A stretch of DNA of 9,676 nucleotides from Fidelibacterota bacterium UBA1134 (GTDB lineage: Bacteria; Fidelibacterota; Marinisomatia; Marinisomatales; S15-B10). This document shows positions 1 to 5,705 of the stretch, piece after piece (position 1 is the stretch's first letter; each line of letters begins with the position of its first letter). The translations under genes were made by a program, and so were the position numbers. The stretch covers positions 1-9,676 of the forward strand of contig DCAL01000095.1 of assembly GCA_002311975.1 (NCBI GenBank), in the 5' to 3' direction. The notes under the pieces were generated by a model. That model worked only from the letters and a program-made list of their open reading frames with translations, did not search any database and was not told the origin of the DNA.

Positions 1-106
1 ATCTCATATTTCAACTAAAATTAGAACATCACCCTACAAGGGAAAAGAACAAGCCGCAAGTTCGTTTCTTGGGAAATCCTCCCCCTTGGTGGGAGAGTGT
101 ACAGAC

Positions 107-145
107 TGGGAACATAGGTTACACAAGTTCGGGGAAATGGGTAAC
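107..145. repeat. Two imperfect 16-bp direct repeats (iteron-like)
   Basis: The 16-mers at 107-122 (tgggaacataggttac) and 130-145 (cggggaaatgggtaac) agree at 11 of 16 positions and start 23 bp apart, about two helical turns. On the minus strand both read roughly GTWACCYATKTYCCC. Paired sites of this kind occur at transposase-binding ends of some insertion sequences, for example the IS21 family, so this may be a remnant of such an end. That origin is inference, since no transposase reading frame is present in the window. Confidence 0.4.
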
Positions 146-174
146 AGTGTCCTATAGATGCTCAACAACCACAT

Positions 175-212
175 CTGTCCATAAGAAATATCTTGAGGAG
201 ATATTTGGACAG
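175..212. repeat. Long bulged inverted repeat (hairpin)
   Basis: CTGTCC (175-180) pairs with GGACAG (207-212), and AAATATCT (186-193) pairs with AGATATTT (199-206). This leaves a five-base loop (194-198) and a one-sided five-base bulge (181-185). That is 14 perfect base pairs, more than expected by chance in so short a stretch. No T-tract follows on either strand, so it is not a standard terminator. It could be a structured RNA element or part of a mobile-element end. Confidence 0.55.
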
Positions 213-233
213 CTCCGCCTTTGATTCCTCTTC

Positions 234-264
234 CCCGCCTGATTGATGGCGGGCAGGCATCAAT
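234..264. repeat. Cluster of mutually exclusive small hairpins
   Basis: Three overlapping dyads share these bases: CCCGCC (234-239) with GGCGGG (248-253), GCCTG (237-241) with CAGGC (254-258), and ATTGATG (242-248) with CATCAAT (258-264). Only one or two can form at once. The location downstream of the dehydrogenase would suit a transcription-end structure, but no uridine tract follows on the minus strand. Confidence 0.4.
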
Positions 265-351
265 AAAGAGAAGGCTACCCTTTCACAGACTTCTGTTTTA
301 TTTAACTTTCAAATTCTCTACCCGCACAAATGTGTGATGAACCAATAAAGT

Positions 352-1524
352 TTATCTAAACGCATCAAATCCCGTCACATCAGATCCGATTGCGAGAGTA
401 TGAATCTCGTGCGTCCCTTCGTAGGTGGAAACTGTTTCCATATTCATGAGGTGGCGCATCACATCGTATTCTTCCATGATGCCGTTGGCGCCCAGAATTT
501 CCCGTGCGCTGCGAGCCACATCCCTCGCCATAGCAACATTGTTCATCTTTGCCATGGAAACTTGTTGCGGTCTCAGCTTCCCCTTATCCTTTATCCGCCC
601 GAGCTGATAGACCAACAGCTGTCCCTTTGTGATTTCCGTTAACATGTCAACCAGTTTCTTCTGTGTCAGTTGGAACGCACCGATAGGTTTGTCAAACTGA
701 ACCCTCTCCTTGGCATATTCCAAGGCGGTCTCATAGCACGCCATAGCCGAGCCGATGGCGCCCCAGGCGAGTCCATAGCGCGCCTGCGTCAGGCACGAAA
801 GTGGGCTCTTCAGCCCCTCCACTTCCGGCAAGACGTCATTTTCCCGAACTCTGCAGTCATCAAATAGAAGCTCCCCCGTATCTGACGCCCTGAGAGAAAG
901 TTTACCGGTCATCTTTCGACTGGTGAAGCCCGGCGTTTTCTTCTCGATCAGAAAACCCTTTATGATATCGTTCTCACCCCTAGCCCAGACAAGAGCCACA
1001 TCAGCCAGTGTGCCGTTGGTGATCCACATCTTTGTACCGTTAAGGATATAGTGGTCACCCTCCCGCCGGAACTTCGTAATCATGCCTGCCGGATTTGAGC
1101 CATAGTCCGGTTCTGTGAGACCAAAGCAGCCTACCGCTTCCCCGGAAGCGAGACGCGGGAGCCACTTCTTCTTCTGATCTTCACTGCCAAAACGCCAGAT
1201 GGGGTACATCACCAGCGCCCCTTGAACTGAGACAAAACTCCTCAACCCGGAATCACCTCTCTCCAGTTCCTGCATGACCAGTCCGTAAGCCACACTGTTA
1301 ATACCGGCACAGCCATACTCCTCAGAAAGGTTCGCTCCCAGAAGGCCGAGCTTGGCCAGCTTCGGAATCACGTCTGCGGGGAACGTCTCATTCTGATGGT
1401 GCTCATGGATAATAGGCATGAACTCCCTTTGAACAAAGTTGTGGGTCATTTTTTGAATGCCGAGCTCTTCCTCGGAAAAAAGATCACCGATCGCGAAATA
1501 ATCCGTTCCCATGTAATCACTCAT
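352..1524 (-). CDS. gcdH: Glutaryl-CoA dehydrogenase-type acyl-CoA dehydrogenase
   Basis: This 390-residue protein is a cytoplasmic FAD-dependent acyl-CoA dehydrogenase. Along its whole length it matches my recollection of glutaryl-CoA dehydrogenase, which converts glutaryl-CoA to crotonyl-CoA plus CO2 in lysine and tryptophan degradation and passes electrons to ETF. The catalytic base lies in YEGTHEIH (368-375; Glu369). The ELERGDSGLRS segment (86-96) keeps the Glu, Arg95 and Ser96 that in the human enzyme contact the substrate carboxylate; the Tyr before that Arg is Leu here. FAD-contact motifs GLTEPDYGSNP (135-145) and TKMWITNG (164-171) are present, as is LGANGI (344-349). The longest frame begins with GTG at 1533, but that GTG lies inside the Shine-Dalgarno sequence AGGTGA (1530-1535). 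ATG at 1524, five bases after it, is the better start; ATG at 1527 is also possible. It follows the cyclase gene after 143 bp. No other genes of the glutarate pathway are in view, so a related acyl-CoA substrate cannot be excluded. Confidence 0.9.
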   Translation of the reverse strand: MSDYMGTDYFAIGDLFSEEELGIQKMTHNFVQREFMPIIHEHHQNETFPADVIPKLAKLGLLGANLSEEYGCAGINSVAYGLVMQELERGDSGLRSFVSVQGALVMYPIWRFGSEDQKKKWLPRLASGEAVGCFGLTEPDYGSNPAGMITKFRREGDHYILNGTKMWITNGTLADVALVWARGENDIIKGFLIEKKTPGFTSRKMTGKLSLRASDTGELLFDDCRVRENDVLPEVEGLKSPLSCLTQARYGLAWGAIGSAMACYETALEYAKERVQFDKPIGAFQLTQKKLVDMLTEITKGQLLVYQLGRIKDKGKLRPQQVSMAKMNNVAMARDVARSAREILGANGIMEEYDVMRHLMNMETVSTYEGTHEIHTLAIGSDVTGFDAFR

Positions 1525-1582
1525 CATACTCACCTGTCATCTGTTAAGGATAATCGTACTCTTACTCGCGGAGCCGAAACAT

Positions 1583-1604
1583 CCGTAGCCACCTTCTACG
1601 GTGG
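1583..1604. repeat. Overlapping dyads between cyclase and dehydrogenase genes
   Basis: CCGTAG (1583-1588) pairs with CTACGG (1596-1601), and alternatively CCACC (1589-1593) pairs with GGTGG (1600-1604). The structure sits in the 143-bp gap between the cyclase stop and the dehydrogenase start. It has no T-tract downstream on the minus strand, so it is at best an attenuating or processing structure. It does not show whether the two genes share a transcript. Confidence 0.3.
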
Positions 1605-1667
1605 TGACCATTTTCTGATAAGAGTTCCACCGGATCGTCACAGCAGCGGCGTAAAGAAAACGGTCGT

Positions 1668-4283
1668 TTACTTCTTCGTCAGGGCCCAGCTGCCGTCCCA
1701 GTCGTCGCCGGGGGGATTCTCTTGGTAGTGCTCGCAGCGGGGAATGTAGATTTGGCTCGGGTTGGTTTTCCTGCCGGGGAACATGTCCTCAAGTTCATCT
1801 GAGGTTTTAAAGGCATCGATGGCTTTTTTCCACTCCTGATTGCGGTAGAGATCCAGCGCTTCGTTATAGGCCGGGAGGAGTTTATCATACCCGTCGGGCA
1901 TTTCGCCATCAACAGCAATAAGCTCAAAGACTTGCGCAGGTTCAGTCTTTCCCATGACGATGACGTAGTCCAAGTCACGCCAGATGAAGCGATCTTTACA
2001 CACCTTATAAGTCTCATCTGCCACTTGGATATAGATGCCGTACTGCTTCGCCGACGCCTCCAGCCGCGCCGCCAAGTTCACCGTGTCTCCCATCATGGTG
2101 TAGTTCATCCGCATTGCGGAACCCATGTTGCCCGTCACCATGGGACCGGTATTGACGCCGATCCTGTTCTGCATATGGTGGACAATCTCCGGCCAGCGGT
2201 CTCCTTCACCCTGCCATTTTTCTCTCATTTCATCAAGACGCTCCTGCATCAGTACCGCTGTGAGACAGGCATGATACTCGTGGTCATCAACGGGCGCCGG
2301 CGCCCCATAGAACGCCACTATGGCATCGCCGATATACTTGTCCAGCGTCCCTTTATTCTCCAGCAGGATGTCAGTCATTTCAGTGAGATAATCATTGAGC
2401 AGTTCCACCAGATCGCTGGCGGAAAGTATCTCCGAGAAGGCAGAGAAACTCTGAATATCGGTAAAGAAAGCGGTGTGATATCCTTCGTTTCCACCGAGCT
2501 GCGGCTCCTCTTTATCCTTATACATCTGATCGATGAGCTCGGGCGAGATGTATGTTCCGAAGGTATTCTTGAGAAAGCGCTTATCTTTCTCAGCCACGAG
2601 AAAATTGTACAGGAAAAAGCCGAGATAGCTGCCACCGATGGCGATTGCCGGCCGGACAGCCTGCCACATGACAAGGTGCATCTGAAACTGAACATAAGTG
2701 AAAAGAATCCAGCCGAATATCCCGAGGATCGGTACAGGCAGTGACCAGAGCGGTTTCGGGGGGATGCTCACCACAGCGCCGAGTACTACGCTCAAGAGGA
2801 GGATCATTATGAGATTCGTGTGGCTGTCGGTTATACTGACAAACTCATTCTGAAGAATGCTGTGCATCACGTTGGCGTGTATTTCCACTCCGGCAAAGGT
2901 CTCCTGCACGGGCGTGTTACGTAAATCCATCAATCCCGGAAGAGATGCTCCCACGATGGCGACTTTGTCCTCCCAGTAGTCCGGCGGAAGCATCTCCGGA
3001 TTCATACAGTAGAGGTACGGCAGATAATAGAACGTTTTGAACGGGCCGTAATAGTTAACATACATGCGACCTTGCTCATCAATGGGGATTTCTCTCACCA
3101 CTGTACCGGTGGTATCTGAGAGCCGCAGAACAAGATCATCAAAGTCGTAATCGAAACCGTCTGTGGGAATGCCGAGGAAATCCATGACGCCCGCCATGAC
3201 GAGAGAGGGATAGACGTGCTTGGGCCCCTCGAAGAATATAGCCGTGGGCGAGCGGCGGATGACGCCATCGTCATCCTGAGGAAAGTTAGCACTGCCGTTC
3301 TTCTTTGCCGCAGCGATTAGCTGCACATGGGTGTTTCCTAAACGGGCCGCTGAAGGGAGTCTGGCGGCATCATCAAGAGGGATCTGGATCAGATGGTCAG
3401 GACGGTCATATCCTTCGGGCTCGGAGTCCATTCTGTAGAGAAAGCTCAAAGAATCTTCCTGCTCGAAGACGAGGGCGTGGTAAGCCTTACCGCTGTAGAG
3501 AGTTGAGGTGACAAAGCGGGCCGGATCACTGGACGCCAGATAATGCTGTGCTTCAGCCGCAACATTTTCGTCAGCCAAGGTACTCGTTGATGTTACCGCG
3601 TTGACCAAGTCGTAGTTGTATGTGTTCTCAGGGTCGAAAATGATATCAAAGAGTATCCCTTTTGGCTCAATAAGATTCGCCGAATCTATGAAGTATTGCT
3701 CGCCGGAAGAGCCGTCTGGATAGATGGGCACTACGGCGAAGTTGTACCCTTCCCACTCCGTCCGGCCCGAGATTGTATGGACAACATCGTAGGCCTCACC
3801 CATGTATTCATACTCCGCATCGGGATCGGCTTGAACCTGTCTGAAGACCTGATAATAGTCCGGCGCCTCCTCCGGTTGAGACCAGTGCAGCTGAAGTGAG
3901 TTCGTTATCACATCGATGAGTTTGCCGTGGTAAGCGTAGGGCCAGTTGTAGTAGCGGCCGAGCCCGCCTTCCTCCACGGGCCTGACGGACTCCTGTTCGA
4001 TATCAACGATGACAACAGCATCAATGGATTGTTCCTCAGCACCCACCACCTTCGCCCGCATACGAGCGTCGTAGGACTGGAACTCGTACCCGTCTAGAAG
4101 CTCATCAATGAAGCCGATCTGTTCGGTGCCCCAACCGACGATGAGCCCCACCACCAGACCAAGTCCGGCGCCGATGGCAACTCTTTTCAGAAGATCAGGC
4201 ATGGCGCTTGATGGAGGGATGGAGTTCTGGAGAAATGGAGTATTGAGACGCCAAGCCAAGGCCGAAAGGTCGCCTTTCTCCAT
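1668..4283 (-). CDS. CHASE2-domain class III adenylate cyclase, membrane-bound
   Basis: An 871-residue sensor enzyme predicted to make cAMP from ATP. Order: a membrane helix at about 34-52; an extracytoplasmic CHASE2 sensor at about 65-478 (YDARMRAK at 71-78, VVIVDIE at 90-96, GILFDIIFDP at 209-218, GVEIHANVMHSIL at 465-477); three membrane helices at about 490-507, 513-533 and 541-563; a class III cyclase domain at about 600-790; and a charged tail. Catalysis looks intact: metal-binding Asp609 (FFTDIQSF) and Asp653 (GDAIVAFYG), adenine-selecting Lys649 and Thr729, and Asn736 and Arg740 in TVNLAARLE. The Lys/Thr pair is typical of class IIIb adenylate cyclases rather than guanylate cyclases. 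The tail (about 797-871) has a TPR-like helix pair and ends in NPPGDDWDGSW, as I recall for other CHASE2 cyclases. About 75 residues (131-206) appear inserted in CHASE2. ATG at 4283 has GAGGAGGG directly before it; ATG at 4202 (residue 28) lies nearer the first helix but has no clear ribosome site, so the start is uncertain. The gene lies 42 bp after the FecR gene, probably in one operon. Confidence 0.93.
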   Translation of the reverse strand: MEKGDLSALAWRLNTPFLQNSIPPSSAMPDLLKRVAIGAGLGLVVGLIVGWGTEQIGFIDELLDGYEFQSYDARMRAKVVGAEEQSIDAVVIVDIEQESVRPVEEGGLGRYYNWPYAYHGKLIDVITNSLQLHWSQPEEAPDYYQVFRQVQADPDAEYEYMGEAYDVVHTISGRTEWEGYNFAVVPIYPDGSSGEQYFIDSANLIEPKGILFDIIFDPENTYNYDLVNAVTSTSTLADENVAAEAQHYLASSDPARFVTSTLYSGKAYHALVFEQEDSLSFLYRMDSEPEGYDRPDHLIQIPLDDAARLPSAARLGNTHVQLIAAAKKNGSANFPQDDDGVIRRSPTAIFFEGPKHVYPSLVMAGVMDFLGIPTDGFDYDFDDLVLRLSDTTGTVVREIPIDEQGRMYVNYYGPFKTFYYLPYLYCMNPEMLPPDYWEDKVAIVGASLPGLMDLRNTPVQETFAGVEIHANVMHSILQNEFVSITDSHTNLIMILLLSVVLGAVVSIPPKPLWSLPVPILGIFGWILFTYVQFQMHLVMWQAVRPAIAIGGSYLGFFLYNFLVAEKDKRFLKNTFGTYISPELIDQMYKDKEEPQLGGNEGYHTAFFTDIQSFSAFSEILSASDLVELLNDYLTEMTDILLENKGTLDKYIGDAIVAFYGAPAPVDDHEYHACLTAVLMQERLDEMREKWQGEGDRWPEIVHHMQNRIGVNTGPMVTGNMGSAMRMNYTMMGDTVNLAARLEASAKQYGIYIQVADETYKVCKDRFIWRDLDYVIVMGKTEPAQVFELIAVDGEMPDGYDKLLPAYNEALDLYRNQEWKKAIDAFKTSDELEDMFPGRKTNPSQIYIPRCEHYQENPPGDDWDGSWALTKK

Positions 4284-4289
4284 CCCTCC
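4213..4289 (-). promoter_or_regulatory. 12-bp complementarity between cyclase start and codons near 20-24
   Basis: On the minus-strand transcript GGAGGGAUGGAG (4289-4278), which holds part of the ribosome site and the AUG at 4283, is perfectly complementary to CUCCAUCCCUCC (4224-4213). The loop between the arms is 53 bases. Pairing would bury the upstream start. The downstream arm ends just before the alternative AUG at 4202, so this fold could switch between starts or simply repress translation. The complementarity is seen directly; the regulatory role is inference. Confidence 0.4.
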
Positions 4290-4325
4290 TCGAAGAGTCC
4301 TTTGGACAATTCTCCAAGTGTCTCA

Positions 4326-5093
4326 TTATTTAACATCCTGCTCATTATTCCACTTTACCCATTCATCCTGAGCATCTGCTTCTTTGTCGAACTCGAACAT
4401 GTGGAACTTACCGTCCTTGCGCAAATTGATCTGCATCCCTTCAACAAGGGTAATCCACTCCTCCAGCGTCACCTCGTAAGGACCCGCCACCTGTGTAGGC
4501 GCTTCTATTTTCTGAACGGGACCGAGTTTGAACTTGGGCGCACCAAATCCTTTCTGTTTCTCTTCCATGCTCTTCTTTCGCATCTCCTGCAGATTCTTAG
4601 GCGTATTGATGTCCACCTTTCCCTCATAGACCAGGATTTCACTTTCCTCCTCGCCGGCGTTGGCGCGATACTTGGTTCCACGGATGGCTGCCACAGCGGT
4701 TGGCGTCCGGATAGCCACATTCTTCTTCTCACCGAAAGCAGCCTTGGCCGCCACCCACACCTTTCCTTTGTTAAGATTGGCGTTGAAGTCCTTCTGCATC
4801 GGCTTGATGCTCGCCTCTGTCAACTCAAGTTCGGAATTCGCCGCGATCCGAATCTTGCCGCCGCCGTTGAGGGTAATCTCAGCCCGCGACTTGGCTTTGG
4901 TGCGAATTTTGTCATTGGCAAAAACGGCCTGCCTCATTTTTGCCCGTGCCCAATCAGACGAGCCTGCCAACTGAACCTCCACCATTCCGAGGGGCAGCGT
5001 AATCTTACCAAACTCCTTTGCGGCGGGACGGAAAGCCCACATGGCAACAACAGTCAGAACAATGAGTGGCAACAGCGCGTACTTGGTTCGCAT
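4326..5093 (-). CDS. FecR-domain periplasmic protein
   Basis: A 255-residue exported protein with the FecR fold, known from envelope sensors such as the FecR regulator of iron-citrate uptake. A hydrophobic N-terminus (about 5-21, after MRTK) should act as a signal peptide or membrane anchor; there is no lipobox cysteine. The FecR core covers about 36-165: Trp48, the D-K-I-R-T turn (61-65), AEITLNGGGKIRI (71-83), NKGKVWV (108-114), RTPTAVAAIRGT (129-140) and VYEGKVDI (155-162). The last 80 residues are rich in Lys and Glu and I do not recognise them. Shine-Dalgarno AAGGAGG (5103-5109) lies nine bases before the ATG. Unlike classical FecR there is no FecI sigma factor or TonB receptor nearby, nor an N-terminal sigma-binding region. 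The next gene is the CHASE2 cyclase, so a role as an extracytoplasmic partner of that sensor is plausible but unproven. Confidence 0.85.
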   Translation of the reverse strand: MRTKYALLPLIVLTVVAMWAFRPAAKEFGKITLPLGMVEVQLAGSSDWARAKMRQAVFANDKIRTKAKSRAEITLNGGGKIRIAANSELELTEASIKPMQKDFNANLNKGKVWVAAKAAFGEKKNVAIRTPTAVAAIRGTKYRANAGEEESEILVYEGKVDINTPKNLQEMRKKSMEEKQKGFGAPKFKLGPVQKIEAPTQVAGPYEVTLEEWITLVEGMQINLRKDGKFHMFEFDKEADAQDEWVKWNNEQDVK

Positions 5094-5118
5094 AGTTAAA
5101 ATCCTCCTTGAAATCTAA

Positions 5119-5148
5119 GTTATGAAAATTAACATCTTAATGCACCAA
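5119..5148 (-). promoter_or_regulatory. Possible promoter for the fecR-like/cyclase operon
   Basis: Reading the minus strand, TTGGTG (5148-5143) and CATAAC (5124-5119) are 18 bases apart and lie upstream of the FecR start. They match the sigma-70 boxes at three and four of six positions, which is weak. FCB bacteria often use a different housekeeping consensus, so this is only a candidate. Confidence 0.2.
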
Positions 5149-5157
5149 CTAATCTAG

Positions 5158-5242
5158 CACAGGCATATCTTCTTCATGGCGTGATCGTGGAGGAATTGCT
5201 GATTTGCTCGCAGCATTTCCAACAATCTTTAGAATGCCTGTG
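5158..5242. repeat. Nested inverted repeats in the divergent intergenic region
   Basis: An outer perfect 9-bp pair, CACAGGCAT (5158-5166) and ATGCCTGTG (5234-5242), encloses an inner 10-bp pair with one mismatch, GGAATTGCTG (5192-5201) and CAGCATTTCC (5211-5220), with a nine-base loop. The right outer arm ends five bases before the plus-strand ATG at 5248. The arrangement could be a structured RNA leader, an operator or the relic of a small palindromic element. Confidence 0.45.
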
Positions 5243-5247
5243 ATCCT

Positions 5248-5661
5248 ATGTCATATCTGATTAATACGGCCACAATCTTCATCTGTTGCACACTTCTCAT
5301 TTGCGCTCGCGGTATGGCACAAGAGGGAGACTTCCTCACTCCTGACCAGATAGACTACAGCGGCGCACCGGGCTATCAGAGAGAAGACGGTCGGTCGCTG
5401 GAGTGGAGTGAAACAAGTCTGCGTGAGGATGGCGTCAGGATTACAGCTTCCCTTAAACCGGCAGCGGGATTGAGATTGCGCTGGCTGGGCACCGCCGGCT
5501 ATGAGATCAGCGATGACACCATCGCCAGAACAGTGGCCCACTTGCTACCGATATTTGTCATTCCCACCCATTACGACAATTTTTTCAGACCCGTCAGTAG
5601 TCTCAGATCTTTCGACTACGATCTGGGAGTGAGGTTGAGAATTACTCTCTCAAGAATCTAA
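5248..5661 (+). CDS. Secreted MBL-fold hydrolase remnant with in-frame internal deletion
   Basis: The frame encodes 137 residues and is the only plus-strand gene here. It opens with a signal peptide (about 1-24, ending ARGMAQ). Residues 72-90 (AAGLRLRWLGTAGYEISDD) look like the first two strands of a metallo-beta-lactamase-fold hydrolase. Residues 92-115 (ending VIPTHYDNFFRP) look like the C-terminal helix and strand that close the same fold. In the families I know, some 200 residues separate these segments and carry the HxHxDH metal ligands; all are missing, with a join near residue 91 (about 5518-5520). The frame is kept across the join, so this is either an in-frame deletion or an assembly collapse. 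The product should have no hydrolase activity and is probably a decaying pseudogene. There is no clear ribosome site before the ATG, and an in-frame TAG at 5230-5232 rules out a longer N-terminus. A GSEVENYSLKN-like reading in another frame near the end hints at a further frameshift, but that is weak. Confidence 0.65.
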   Translation: MSYLINTATIFICCTLLICARGMAQEGDFLTPDQIDYSGAPGYQREDGRSLEWSETSLREDGVRITASLKPAAGLRLRWLGTAGYEISDDTIARTVAHLLPIFVIPTHYDNFFRPVSSLRSFDYDLGVRLRITLSRI

Positions 5662-5694
5662 TACTGAAAGAATAAGAAAGACCTGACAGGTCTT
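5660..5694 (-). terminator. Rho-independent terminator of the secreted mosaic protein gene
   Basis: Read on the minus strand, AAGACCTGTCAGGTCTT (5694-5678) forms a near-perfect hairpin and is followed directly by a T-rich run (TCTTATTCTTTC, 5677-5666). It begins 12 bases after the stop codon of the gene ending at 5706. The same dyad also lies 17 bases past the stop of the plus-strand gene at 5661, but it lacks a T-tract in that direction. Confidence 0.65.
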
Positions 5695-5705
5695 CCTAGC
5701 GAGCC

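Larger units (their letters stand above)
1..351. other. Non-coding, structure-rich intergenic region
   Basis: I see no credible coding frame in these 351 bases, which lie downstream of the dehydrogenase gene on the minus strand. They hold a small hairpin (arms CTCCC at 79-83 and GGGAG at 91-95), two imperfect direct repeats (107-145), a long bulged hairpin (175-212) and overlapping hairpins (234-264). A short dyad at 286-297 (ACAG/CTGT) is followed by TTTATTT on the plus strand and could be a weak terminator. The density of dyads suggests a decayed mobile element or repeat island, but no transposase fragment is recognisable. Confidence 0.6.

Noticed and set aside
1528..1533. GTG start of the dehydrogenase at 1533
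   Set aside because: The GTG is part of the AGGTGA ribosome site that best serves the ATG at 1524.
1651..1669. AAACG/CGTTT dyad at the cyclase stop as a terminator
   Set aside because: The stem is only about five base pairs with a two-base loop and overlaps the stop codon; too weak to call.
1396..1728. A plus-strand frame spanning the dehydrogenase-cyclase gap
   Set aside because: It overlaps the conserved ends of both flanking genes and has no domain.
1932..2744. A 270-codon open frame on the plus strand
   Set aside because: It lies wholly opposite the cyclase catalytic region, whose motifs are unambiguous, and its translation shows no recognisable domain.
4302..5099. A 265-codon plus-strand frame opposite the FecR gene
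   Set aside because: The minus-strand FecR reading has a signal peptide, family motifs and a strong ribosome site; the opposite frame has none of these.
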